A stretch of DNA of 64,000 nt from Monocercomonoides exilis (lineage: Eukaryota; Preaxostyla; Oxymonadida; Polymastigidae): positions 1,039,501 to 1,103,500 of the forward strand of contig LSRY02000026.1 of assembly GCA_001643675.2 (NCBI GenBank). Direction: 5' to 3'. The translations under genes were made by a program, and so were the position numbers. The notes under the pieces are model-generated. The model was not told the origin of the DNA. It worked only from the letters and a program-made list of their open reading frames with translations, and did no database searches. Positions 10,011 to 20,646 of this stretch are shown here, piece after piece (the first letter of the stretch is position 1; every line of letters begins with the position of its first letter).

Positions 10011-12897
10011 TTATTGATTTATTTCACAAAGCCTCCATATTCTTCTCGACCTCTTTTTCCATTCTCTTCTCCACTGCTCTTCTTGTAATATCTCCATCGT
10101 CACCATTCCAAATGCCTTTGGATCTTTTCTGATGTTATCATTTTCAATCTTTCTCAGATATTCTGCTTCATTCTTTGCATTCCACAATCGAACATCCAAT
10201 ATCATTGATGCATTCAGAACAATTAATAATGCCGCAACAAGCACAAGCGCAATCACAATCAACAACCAATAAGATTTTCCTTCTTTTCCTCCTTTAACAA
10301 GTTTTCCATCTCCCTTTAGCTCAGATTCAGTTCTGTTCTTTAGGATAAATGCCTCCGATAATAAAAGAGAATCAATCTTTCCAAACAAGATCTTTACATA
10401 TACTTTCATTGCTTCTTTCGCGTTGTAACAATTGATGATGGAATGGATGTGTGAAACTCTATTTCACCTGCAAACCCTTCTGACTGCAGCGGATTCACCT
10501 GCAGCTTGTGAACCGAGACATCGAAGGAATTAACCTGGAGGGACAAGCCACAGGGCAGAAGCAAGGAATTATAAAGATCAACGGCAAGGGTACTGCCTTG
10601 CAGGCGAAACTTCACTGAAGCCAGCTGTGGAATGAAAAGCACTGATTCTCTTTCTCAGGCCAAGCCTTCGAAGGTGTAATCATCGTCCGCAATTCACGTC
10701 GAAGTTCTGAAGAAAGCCATCCCCGCCTTTCAGGCTTTGAATGAACAGTAGTGCATGGTCTGAGCAGGCGATGTCGTTCCTCGTGGATGGATAGCATGTG
10801 CATTTGGGTTGTTATTGGTAAACAATCCAAATTGCACGAAGATGCTTCCAATTGACACAGACAGCCCTCCTTTCAATGAATTGGCGATTGTGGTGTCTTT
10901 CATTTATCCTGAACAATTGAGAAGATCAACCATCGATCCGCTCCACTGGCATAGCTCTTCTGATCGCTTGTCGTTCGTTCTCAGCTCTGACGCGCTTGCT
11001 GCTCCGTCGAATACGCACAAAGACATGCAAGTATCTGTCAAATCTGTCAACGCCGCAATGAAACATTTTTTATACGAAGAAGCACACATTTTGTTCGAGC
11101 ATTTCTTCAACTCCAGCAACAAAGACAAAGATGAGACAGCCAAACAGCACGGGCCAAGCGAATCTCGGGTTATGTTTTTTAATGAAGAGTGTTTCAACCG
11201 AAATGCTGAGTCATTCGACGTCACGCTCACTGCGCACCCATCCCCAAGCATCGTGTTAGAAATTGTCAACAAATTCACATCCGCATCCGTTTCTTGGCAT
11301 TTAACAGAAACCAACGATTCACTTGAAATGCGCGTATCATCAAATTCCAAATGAATGCCCTGGATGTTTGAATGATCTCCTGAACAGTCTGAGGAAAGCA
11401 CAATCAAGCTTTCTTTGCTCTCTGCATTCCTGACTTGAACCTTCTGCAGCTGGCAGTCTTTGCAGTTGCGAAGAATTAGGCATAATCGCTGAGCGCTGCA
11501 ATTGAATGCATGCACCTACTGCATTGAGAGGTTCGCCAGATTGCGGAAGTCCAATAACGCACTAGAATTCACATCTGTGAAATTCAGAAACGCACACGAG
11601 AAATATTGCCCACAACTTGCTGCCAGGCATGAAGAACTGAGATAGTGGCCAGCAAAAGTGCAGTCAGACATCGTCAATCTTCCCCACTCATTTCAACAAT
11701 CGAGCAATTCAGTTCAATTTCAGATCCTTCACCAGAAGCTTCTTGAGCAAATATTGTATCGTCAATCAACAAGTTGACATCAGCAAGCGACAGCAACCTC
11801 AAATGCGGAGAAGAAAAAGCGCTTCAAAATGAAAACGTCAGAAATTTTATTTTCACTATCGACGAATACGAAATGAGACTTCCCATCTTGCTTTCGATGA
11901 TGAGGTTCATTAGAATATCCACTCCAATGCCTTCAGGATCCAGCTGCTCGATTGAGACATCGCTTGTGCTTGCTTCTCCTGACGCCACAGCGCTTTTGTC
12001 AATCAGCAAATTGCTGCAAACCGAAGGAATTATGTGGGGAAGCGCAGAATTCAACGAAATGCATGGTTCTCTCATTGCACCACACTGGCGCGTGTCAGAG
12101 GCATTGTCGACTGAAGAAGATGCAAATATCGTTTCGCTCTGATACACAACTACAAGCAGCAGAAGATCTTGCTCTTCGCAATAGTTGGTTGCGGTGCAAC
12201 TCTACATGGTAAGATCCCGAACAAACGGAGGTCTGAAGTCGAGCTGGATGAGCTCGATGCTGATTTGAGATTTAATATTCGTGCATCTCACATACAGGTC
12301 TCGTCCTGTGAATGCCTTGTTGTTCATGAAAGTTGTGTTTTCCAAGAGGAACGGCAAAGGACTGTCGCATGCGATTGTTGAGCAATCCAGAAATATTGCT
12401 CCTCCTCTAACGGTCGCTGAGCAGAAGTATTCAAAGACAGCCAAAAAACGACATTTGAAAAATCCTTCTTTGTTCGATTTCGTGATCATTCCTCCACCGC
12501 TCTCGCTTTGGCTGTTTCCACAGTTCTTCATCGATGTGTTTTGCACAGACACGCTGCAAGGCTCGCCGCCAGTGCAGCTGATGATGGATGGCTCAGATGG
12601 TGCATTTTGGAGAAGCGAATGGAGCGTGCAGCATTTCAGTTGCACTGTTGGACTGCCACCTTCATTCAATCTCTGCGACTCGCCTCTCCACTCAGCCTGC
12701 ACCAGCACAGACACAATGCTTTTGCACATAGGTTCAATATTGCTCATCGAGACATTCGTCAAGTTAATGCTGCTCTCATGATATGCCATTATAATGTGAC
12801 TTTTGCACTTGATAGATTGGAACGAGCAGAATGACAATTCGCATGTTCCAGACAAGCAGGCAACAACACAATAAGGAATATCTGCTGGAGAAGCTCA
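10011..12897 (-). pseudogene. decayed beta-helix (Pmp-like) surface protein with C-terminal membrane anchor
   Basis: Minus-strand remnant of a large right-handed beta-helix protein of the kind abundant in oxymonads. N-terminal part present (near 12,850-12,250): repeated short strands ending in Cys, GGxI-type turns (ESGGGMITKSN, VRGGAIFLDCS) and NNKAFTGRDLYVRC, the classic repeat of this family. The same frame continues to about 11,690 through a TAG (12,202-12,204) and a TGA (11,824-11,826), shifts frame once, then continues to about 10,410 through TAG, TAA and TGA codons. After another frame change comes the C-terminus at 10,409-10,011: a transmembrane segment (SYWLLIVIALVLVAALLIVL) and a basic tail (LWNAKNEAEYLRKIENDN). 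The 5' end stops abruptly near 12,897 without a start codon or signal peptide, so the copy is probably also 5'-truncated. Nearly all stops are one C-to-T change from Gln or Arg codons. Confidence 0.8.
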
Positions 12898-14108
12898 GGT
12901 AAATAGCAAGAGAAAAGCGGTTGAACTACGTTCATTATTCAATGAAATAATGAAGACATGTTTCTTTGTTTTTTTATCTTTTTCAAAAAATAATATCAAT
13001 TTCACATATTGTCTGATTATTTTTTCCAGTCTTTTAATGCCATTGAGCCGATAAAAGTGAAAATACCAGTTGTTTGCATATATGTTGATGCAATCCAATT
13101 TGTCGTTCAACAATTTTCAATTTGCTAATTTTACTCAAATAAAAAGAATATTATTCATTTCATAATTCACGAAATTCTTCTTTTCATCAATTTTTTAAAA
13201 TGTAAAAACATGTGGATTACATAATTAGAAGGTGTAACAATCAACGAATGAAACCTTGATATGTTTTGAATCGTTTGTTGGTGAAAAAGAATTATAATAG
13301 TTCAAAAAATATTTCGATCCTTATGATCTTTGAAAGTATTTTGTGAAAACAACAAAAATCATTTCCAAAACAACCTTTTCAACATTCAAATAAAATTTGT
13401 TTGTTTTTGCAATCAATTTTATACACATTTAAAATACATGTTTTTTATCAAATTTTTCGCAACTCAAATGTACTCGGTCTATGATTGAATATGTTTTCAA
13501 TAATTCTTTTTCTGTTTATGATTATATTTTTTTATCAAAAGATCATAAAACAAAACTCGAGCAAAAACAAATTCTTTTAAGAATAATATAAAAAATTCTG
13601 TTGTCCATTTTATTGTGTTGTCAACAATTCAAAAATTGAAGATATAAGAAAATTAACAAATAAAAAATAATTATTTTCTAAAAAAAAAGTCTCTTATTCT
13701 GTTATCAGCCAATAATATGTGTGACTGTGTTTCAAAGATAAGGAATAAATGAATTTAATTTCAATTGGTTAGAATATTTTTGTTTTTTTCTATTAAATAG
13801 TTTTTTTTCGAAGAAAACAGATAAAAATATCTGTAAAAATATTTTGTATTCAAATAACTTTTGGAATTAATTCCTAAAAAATATTTCAGTTTTCAAAAAG
13901 AAAGAAGGTTTCAATTGACAACATGACACAAAAAAATATTCCATTTGGAAACACAAGCACATGCTTAAAAATTTGTTCGCAAATATATTCACAAAAACGA
14001 ACACATATACACTTTTCACAAATATATAATTAATTGATCACAAAATGTACAATTATCATTTTACTATTTGTATTTTAAAAATGAAATCATGAAATGCGAC
14101 AATGATAT
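12898..14108. other. AT-rich intergenic spacer
   Basis: No gene, RNA gene or clear repeat seen. It holds the downstream side of the DPYD-like gene. Confidence 0.6.
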
Positions 14109-17100
14109 TCATGACAAGCCAGATCCAGAAAGAGAATTTTGTGGTTCAACAGGTGATTGGCATGTGTGACTATCAATCGAGCGAGGATGCATTGGAACTT
14201 GCTTGAATCTATCAGGCACCCAATCTATCTTTTGAATGTCTTCTGAGGACTTGATATTAGTTTCTATTCCTGTTGCATTTTCTTTGAAGGAAGTTAAGAC
14301 TTTTGATGAATCAAGAATATATCTCCTAGAAGTTTTTTGAGTATCTCTTTCGCTCTGTTGTCTCTCTTGCTGCTTAACTTTTTCCTCTTTCATTTCTTTC
14401 AGGACAACTTCACGATCTCTCATTGTGATGCAATTCACGGGGCAGATTGCTTCACATAACCCACAGCCCACACACGTAGGTGAAACAATGGGAATGCGAA
14501 GTGCTCGATCAAAAGCAATGCTAAAGTACCCGCTGTCAAAACACGCAATATGGCAAAGTCCGCAACGAATACAATGAGTCAGACTGATTGAAGACATCAG
14601 CCTGATGGTACCTTGAGAGGAAATAGAAGATGAATTACACCCAGACATTGAATGAGAAGAGAAAGATGAATCAGAATGATCCATTAAGGAAGAAATAGGC
14701 TCCACAGAATCGATTTTGGAGCCAATAAGAAAGGACAATGGATTAGATTCTTCAATTTTTTTGAGAGAAGAGCTGCACATCTGACAATTTGATTGCATTT
14801 TCCTGCTTTTGTCCCACTTTTGCATCCATTTAGTTCCATCTTTTTCCTCTTGAACAGCTTCAGGATCTCTTTCGCTCCAACTTGTATGTTTGATTTTAAC
14901 CACATGAGATGAAAGCCTACTCGAATCTCTCCTTTTTTCATCCTTTGGACAGAAACATCCATACTCGTTGTTCTCATCAGCGTTTCCACAGTAGTCAAAA
15001 TGCACATTTAATCCATCGCACACAGGAAGAGGTGCTGATACGATTTCTTCAATGTCTGACGAAATTTTTCGTTCCTTGAAAGGTCCAAAGGAAGTATCTG
15101 GAGTTAAACGGGTGGAAAGCATTGGTGGGAACGGATGATGACTCCAGAAAGTGAACGGAGGGACGAATGAAAGAGATGGCAGCGTATTTTGAGATTCATC
15201 AGAAGGCAAATAATCTTCTTTTGAAGAAGAGAAAGTGGAAGCAGCAACAGAGAAAGAAGAAGAAGAAGACGAGTTTAATTCATCAATTTTCTTTTTATTC
15301 TTCTCATTAGCTTCTTTCTCTCTTTCAAACTCTACAAAATTTCTAACCGTGTGCCTCATTGACTCTTCCATTACAAACCATTTCAGCCCTGTTAAAATAG
15401 GCTGTAACGACATTTCAAATCCCTTTGCGAATAAAAGCGACGAAGCAACAACAAGCGAAGCTCCGTGCTGTAGCGCAGAAAAGACATCCGAGCCGTTCTG
15501 AATGCCACCGCTGAAAATAAGCGGTACAAGAGGAAAATGATCCTTATTTGGAAGCATATTTAAATAAATGCTGAACGGAGAAGACGATGAACCAGATAAA
15601 CCATTAGAATTCCAGTTCTGCGATCGAATTGCCTTGTCATTGAAGCGCTTGGAGATGTTTGTAACAGCAGAAAGTGCAAATGGATAAAGTGATGTACCAT
15701 CTATGGCGGAATACGTGGTTATTGGATCGTCTTGAAGGAGGCGAAAACTACCATTGTGCTTTCCATTAGACAATATAGCTTCCGGCTCTTTCACAGTAAC
15801 ATCAGGTGGATGAGAATTGTTATCCTTTGGCAATGTTAAGTTTACTTTCGGATAAGAATTTGTTTCATTTTCTGATGAAGCAGATTTTGAATCGCTAGTT
15901 TTAATTAAAGGAAGCAAGCTATGTCCAGTTTGTGCATTCGACTGAAGTATTCCTGCAATTGGAGACACAGCCACAAGGCAGATCAAAGAAGGAAGATGAG
16001 AAAGCGGAGAAGAAGCCGAAAGGAATGAGTCGATTCGACTCGTAACAGAAACAAGACTCGATCCTTGTTTCAAATCATTTGAAGCACCTATCATTATTTG
16101 TGCAGTGTCTGTCTTAAATTTGTTGCTCATGGGGAATTCTTGTTCGCTTGGCTTGATTCCTTTCAACGCATTATCAATAGCAAGAACTCTTCTGGTGTTC
16201 AGCGAAGCAACAATTGCTGAAAGAAGATTGAGCGAATCTGTTGTATGGTTGGACAGCTTCACAAATAATGGAATAGAAAGTGCAGAAGAAAGTGCGGAAA
16301 GCAGCGAATGAATGCAAAATGGGCAGAAGGAGAAGCTGCTTGAATTAGACAAGAACGAAGGAGACTCGTTGAAAGCCTCTGAATTGCATAACCCAGAAAG
16401 CCAATCTGCTGATGGTGAAGAAGAAAGTGGAGAAAAAGGCGATTCATCGGGAAAAGAAGAGGGAGAGCTGTAGTCACAAGAACCTTCACCAAAGCAGCAA
16501 GGACACAAACGAACAATCTTCTTTTTGTACTCTTTTCCCTGTTCAACAGAATCAATTTCCACAGTATTTCTTTTCTTTTCGTCGACAAAAATTTCGAAAT
16601 GATTAGGAATCACAATTTCAACTCCGTCCGCTCCTGCGTCTTGCAGCTTTTGTCCAGCATCTACCCAAGTATGCAACCATTCGGAATGAATAAAGCGCTG
16701 ATGTCTCAGGAACGAGGAAACAGAAGATTTGGAAAGAGTGCAAAAAGAAACATCAGATGAAGATGAGGAAGAGGAAGAAAATGCATAATCGCTTCGCACA
16801 ATTTCGCCATCAAGCGGACTGAGTGCAAGATGCGAACAACTTTTCACGATAACTTCCTTTTCATCTGTTGAATTTGATCGTTTTGAAGAATCTTTTTCCA
16901 TTTCCTTCACATAATCCAACACAACATTCTCCACTTCTGCTTTCCCAGACACCGCCAGAGACACAACCACTGCTCTGTTCTTCCATTCCTTTTTCAGCTT
17001 CGGCAGCTCCTTCTGCCAGTAGCCTACATCTTTCTCCCCTTTCTCATCGAGAAACGCAAATGCAGCCATTGACGACGAGCCAGATGAGCCTGCACTCGAC

Positions 17101-20100
17101 GTTGGCTGGTGCACAGAACGCCGCCCGCCACCGACACGCGGAATGGGAAGGCGTGTCAATGAAAACGAGGTTCGATCGATGGATGAGCAGTGGTTGTGGT
17201 GGGCTGATGAGGCATTGGATGATGAAGAGGGCTGATGTTGTAAAGAAGAAGAAGAAGAAGAAGAAATAGAGTCTTCAAGGCTCGATTTATTTTCATCAGA
17301 ACTACAACTGCATTCCTTCGAGTTATTCTCTTTCCGTTCACCCAATTCGATGTTGAATGGAATGGCAACGGTTTTTGTTACAACAAATGCATATCCGTTT
17401 TGGAATGCTTTTTTGATGCGAATGGCTGAGTCTGTGCTTTGCGAGGCAGCAATTCCAACAGGATGTGGGAGAGAAAAAGGAAATATACTGAATGTGGAAA
17501 AGGGGAGCGAAGACGAAGGTTTGCTGTTCGGCTGAGAAAAACGTGAGATTGAAGATTGAATTAATTCTGAAGACATAGAGGTTGATTTTGATTGAGCCAA
17601 TGAAGAAGCAGAGGAAGTATCAGATGGAGGGAAAGATGGTGGAACAGAAAGATCAACCAAATCAACTGCTGTGGTGAGAGGGGGTAAAGAAGGTGGTTGA
17701 GGAATGGACGAAGATGACGAAATAGTGGATAAAAAAGAAGAGTAAACTGACGGAGCCATCAAAGTCGAGGAAGAAATATCTTCCTCAATTTCTTTTTCTT
17801 TTTCGTCATCCTTCTTCACATTTCCTTCACTTCTATGCAAATTATTACCTTCTCTCTCCTCACTTTCTTCACTTTCTGCCCTTCTTACTCTCCTTTCCCT
17901 TGCCATCTTATCCTTCACACCGTCTTCTCCACTGAGCCTTCTATGAATGCTCCACGCTGCAATCTTGCCGTCGTTCACTGCTTCGACTACAGACGAAGAG
18001 TGAGCGCAGTCACCGCCACACCAAATGTTCAAAAGGGGTGTTTCGAGTGTGATGGGATGTACACACAAGCTGCGGGTCGCAGCGGAGAGAGGGAGAGGGT
18101 GGAGCGGAGAGTCTGAGGAGGCGATGATGAAATTGGAGGAGGAAGAAGAAGAAATATTATTATTATTATTGTTTATATAATTTATATTTGAAGAAGAAGA
18201 AGAAGAAGAAGATGGAATTGAACTGGAACGAGAATCTTTGTTGGTTCGCGCAGACTGGACAGAAATTGTGGTTGTGGTTATATTTGCGTCTTTTGAAGAG
18301 CCATCTTGTTGTTGCTGAGGAGGTTGTGAAGTTGTGGTTAGGTATTTCGTCTGTGATGCACTGAGAGGTGGCGGTGGAAGAAAAGGGAGTGAATTAATAT
18401 CAGAAGAGGAAGAGGAAAAGGAAGAAGAGGAAGAGGACGAAGATGCAGATGATGTGGAAACAGATGTTTTTGCAGAAACTGAAAATGATGAACCGACTGG
18501 AAGTTGAGATCCCAATGCAGTAATTAAATAGTCAAAATACAGCGTTCGCGTCTGATTGTTGTCCTTTACATATTCCCATTCCACAACTGTGGATATGACT
18601 TCTTCTTCTTCTTCTTCTTTAACTTTTATACTGTTATTTCCGGATTCTTTGTTTTTGCTTTGGTTGTCTGCTGATGAGTTATCTGATGATGAGTCATCTG
18701 CTCTCTTCATCTTCTTCACTTTCTTTCGTATTTCCTTTGCCACTTTCTTTTTGATCATCAAGTCGCACACTAAAGCAACTGCTTTTTTCACTTTGATTTT
18801 CTTTGAAGAACTGTTTTCTCTATCATTCACATTAAAGCCGTTTTCAAATTTGAAATCAAACCCATTCTCATTCACTTCCTCTGAATCCACTTCCTGTTCT
18901 TCGACAATAACCTCCCTTGGCGCATGACAGCCCAGAATCTCCACTTTGTCTCTAAGGATGTTTGTGAGCTCATCTTCGTTCATTCGCATGTCCGATACCC
19001 CTCTCCGCACAACCAGTGAGACTTGCTCTGCCCCGCACCGAAAGGCCGACTGTGCTGTATCTGCAGCCACATCGCCAGCGCCCACAACAAGCACCCTCCC
19101 GTGCAGCCTCGGAAATGGAGGGATTTTCCTGGGCAGCCCATGCCGTTCACTCCATTCCCACAGACATTCCTTTGTGGATGCACAGAATGCTCCGAGAAAC
19201 GACTTGCTGGTGAACACATTAATACAGTTCTGTGCGTTTCGGAAGACTGATGGGATAACTGACTCTGGGTTGCCCATACCAACGAAAATCGCCCCGAATT
19301 TTGTGGGCCAATCAGTTTTCTGCTCATTTCTCGTTTGATCAAAAGATTGAGTTATTTCTGATTTTTGCCTTGTTGAGTTGTAGTTGTTACACATTTGATT
19401 TGAATAAGTCTCGTCGAGGAAGCGATCAACATCAAACAACGTTTTAAGATGAATATCACGTCCTAATTCCACTCCGCAGTGAAATTTAACTCCTAAATCT
19501 TCGATAAATCTTATTTCCTCTAACGTTACTCGATGAGGAATTCGGAACTCAGCAATCTCGGCAGCTGGTGTTCCACCTGGAAACAAATGTCGTTCGAAAA
19601 TATGAATATTGTTGTATCCAATTCGAGCAAGATAAGTCGCACAGGAAAGTGAGGCTGGACCAGAACCTATTAAAGCAATTGGAGTGCAATGATATTTGTT
19701 TTGTTGCTGCCAACTTAATATAGGCCTAAATATTGGGAGTTTTGTTCTTGAAAACACTTCTAAAATTGCCTTATGAAGCTCTGGTATATGAATGGCTCCG
19801 AGATGCGAATCCGCTAAAACACAGGATCCACGACAAGAACTACTTGTTGCACAAAGATAGCCGCAAGACCATGCAAGAGGATTTGTTGTCAATATTAATT
19901 TTGCAGCAAGATAAAAATCTCCTTCTTGAAGTGCATTATGAGCATGCGAAACATCAAGCTGAGTTCTGCAAGAAGAAACACATGGTGCTTCATAACATTT
20001 TAAACATCTTTGAGCCTCATTTATTGCCTCATCAATGCTATATGTCCTTGAGACGCATCTTAAATCATTCAGTCGTTCTGTTCCTTCAATTGGTCTGACT

Positions 20101-20201
20101 CTACGGAAATACAATGCGGATTCTCTCGCTTCTTTTGTTGATCTAATAAGAACAGCCCGCTTTGCTGTTTGAGGAATAGAAACATCGTTTTCCGTTATCA
20201 T
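14109..20201 (-). CDS. DPYD-like: dihydropyrimidine dehydrogenase-like iron-sulfur flavoprotein, expanded (2,030 aa)
   Basis: All domains of dihydropyrimidine dehydrogenase (NADPH-dependent uracil/thymine reduction, cytosolic) are recognisable in order. N-terminal 4Fe-4S region: Cys 66, 69, 74, 78, 113, 117, 123, 127. FAD domain: GSGPAS at 179-184, later WCGGDCAHSSSVVEAVNDGK. NADPH domain: VVGAGDVAAD at 372-381 and LVVRRG. FMN barrel: VGIAASQSTDSAIRIKKAF near 915, IPLFVKLSNHTTDS, PLIFSGGIQNGSDVF and LTGLKWFV. C-terminal ferredoxin domain: CIRCGLCHIACFDSG near 1,875 and CVGCGLCEAICPVNC near 1,915. The protein is twice the usual length of about 1,025 because Ser-rich and Lys/Glu-rich tracts are inserted between domains. 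Odd: where the family has an Asn-Leu-Ser-Cys-Pro-His motif followed by the catalytic-Cys loop, this protein reads EIVIPNHFEIF and then a long Cys-containing insert, so pyrimidine reduction is doubtful. A single exon from ATG to TGA; divergent from the B56 gene. Confidence 0.92.
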   Translation of the reverse strand: MITENDVSIPQTAKRAVLIRSTKEARESALYFRRVRPIEGTERLNDLRCVSRTYSIDEAINEAQRCLKCYEAPCVSSCRTQLDVSHAHNALQEGDFYLAAKLILTTNPLAWSCGYLCATSSSCRGSCVLADSHLGAIHIPELHKAILEVFSRTKLPIFRPILSWQQQNKYHCTPIALIGSGPASLSCATYLARIGYNNIHIFERHLFPGGTPAAEIAEFRIPHRVTLEEIRFIEDLGVKFHCGVELGRDIHLKTLFDVDRFLDETYSNQMCNNYNSTRQKSEITQSFDQTRNEQKTDWPTKFGAIFVGMGNPESVIPSVFRNAQNCINVFTSKSFLGAFCASTKECLWEWSERHGLPRKIPPFPRLHGRVLVVGAGDVAADTAQSAFRCGAEQVSLVVRRGVSDMRMNEDELTNILRDKVEILGCHAPREVIVEEQEVDSEEVNENGFDFKFENGFNVNDRENSSSKKIKVKKAVALVCDLMIKKKVAKEIRKKVKKMKRADDSSSDNSSADNQSKNKESGNNSIKVKEEEEEEVISTVVEWEYVKDNNQTRTLYFDYLITALGSQLPVGSSFSVSAKTSVSTSSASSSSSSSSFSSSSSDINSLPFLPPPPLSASQTKYLTTTSQPPQQQQDGSSKDANITTTTISVQSARTNKDSRSSSIPSSSSSSSSNINYINNNNNNISSSSSSNFIIASSDSPLHPLPLSAATRSLCVHPITLETPLLNIWCGGDCAHSSSVVEAVNDGKIAAWSIHRRLSGEDGVKDKMARERRVRRAESEESEEREGNNLHRSEGNVKKDDEKEKEIEEDISSSTLMAPSVYSSFLSTISSSSSIPQPPSLPPLTTAVDLVDLSVPPSFPPSDTSSASSLAQSKSTSMSSELIQSSISRFSQPNSKPSSSLPFSTFSIFPFSLPHPVGIAASQSTDSAIRIKKAFQNGYAFVVTKTVAIPFNIELGERKENNSKECSCSSDENKSSLEDSISSSSSSSLQHQPSSSSNASSAHHNHCSSIDRTSFSLTRLPIPRVGGGRRSVHQPTSSAGSSGSSSMAAFAFLDEKGEKDVGYWQKELPKLKKEWKNRAVVVSLAVSGKAEVENVVLDYVKEMEKDSSKRSNSTDEKEVIVKSCSHLALSPLDGEIVRSDYAFSSSSSSSSDVSFCTLSKSSVSSFLRHQRFIHSEWLHTWVDAGQKLQDAGADGVEIVIPNHFEIFVDEKKRNTVEIDSVEQGKEYKKKIVRLCPCCFGEGSCDYSSPSSFPDESPFSPLSSSPSADWLSGLCNSEAFNESPSFLSNSSSFSFCPFCIHSLLSALSSALSIPLFVKLSNHTTDSLNLLSAIVASLNTRRVLAIDNALKGIKPSEQEFPMSNKFKTDTAQIMIGASNDLKQGSSLVSVTSRIDSFLSASSPLSHLPSLICLVAVSPIAGILQSNAQTGHSLLPLIKTSDSKSASSENETNSYPKVNLTLPKDNNSHPPDVTVKEPEAILSNGKHNGSFRLLQDDPITTYSAIDGTSLYPFALSAVTNISKRFNDKAIRSQNWNSNGLSGSSSSPFSIYLNMLPNKDHFPLVPLIFSGGIQNGSDVFSALQHGASLVVASSLLFAKGFEMSLQPILTGLKWFVMEESMRHTVRNFVEFEREKEANEKNKKKIDELNSSSSSSFSVAASTFSSSKEDYLPSDESQNTLPSLSFVPPFTFWSHHPFPPMLSTRLTPDTSFGPFKERKISSDIEEIVSAPLPVCDGLNVHFDYCGNADENNEYGCFCPKDEKRRDSSRLSSHVVKIKHTSWSERDPEAVQEEKDGTKWMQKWDKSRKMQSNCQMCSSSLKKIEESNPLSFLIGSKIDSVEPISSLMDHSDSSFSSHSMSGCNSSSISSQGTIRLMSSISLTHCIRCGLCHIACFDSGYFSIAFDRALRIPIVSPTCVGCGLCEAICPVNCITMRDREVVLKEMKEEKVKQQERQQSERDTQKTSRRYILDSSKVLTSFKENATGIETNIKSSEDIQKIDWVPDRFKQVPMHPRSIDSHTCQSPVEPQNSLSGSGLS

Positions 20202-20646
20202 GCTTGGTACAAATAGTCGTTAATCATTTTTACTAAACAGAATATCTGCTAAAAACATCCGCAGATGAAAACTTATCAATAAATTAAATTTATAATGGCA
20301 GATATAAACATGGTTGTTCTCGAATGGAATCAACATAAATTAATAATCATTATAGTTTCATTAAAAATAAGCATTGATTTTTGCAAATAACATATACATA
20401 ATGATGGTTACAGTGATCAATTATTTTTCGTTTGCAGTCGTTTTACATTGCGAGGAAAGTAATTAACTATCAACTGAAAAATTAAATAAATGGCTCAAAA
20501 TGTTTGATTATTAAAATTGTTTATTCGTCAATTGATTTGCAAAATTTTTGTGACAAAACTATTTCTATCATTTGCATTAGGAGCCAAAGAAGCTCTCGTC
20601 ATTTCCACCAGAGAAGTTGAGCATTGAAATTCCAGCATCAAATCTT
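20202..20646. promoter_or_regulatory. divergent intergenic (presumed bidirectional promoter) region
   Basis: This 445-bp AT-rich interval separates the start codons of two divergently transcribed conserved genes and must hold both promoters and 5' untranslated regions. No specific promoter element can be assigned from sequence alone. Confidence 0.5.

Noticed and set aside
14109-20201. Glutamate synthase small subunit
   Set aside because: The N-terminal Fe-S, FAD and NADPH parts are shared with that family, but the FMN-barrel motifs and the C-terminal double 4Fe-4S domain fit DPYD only.
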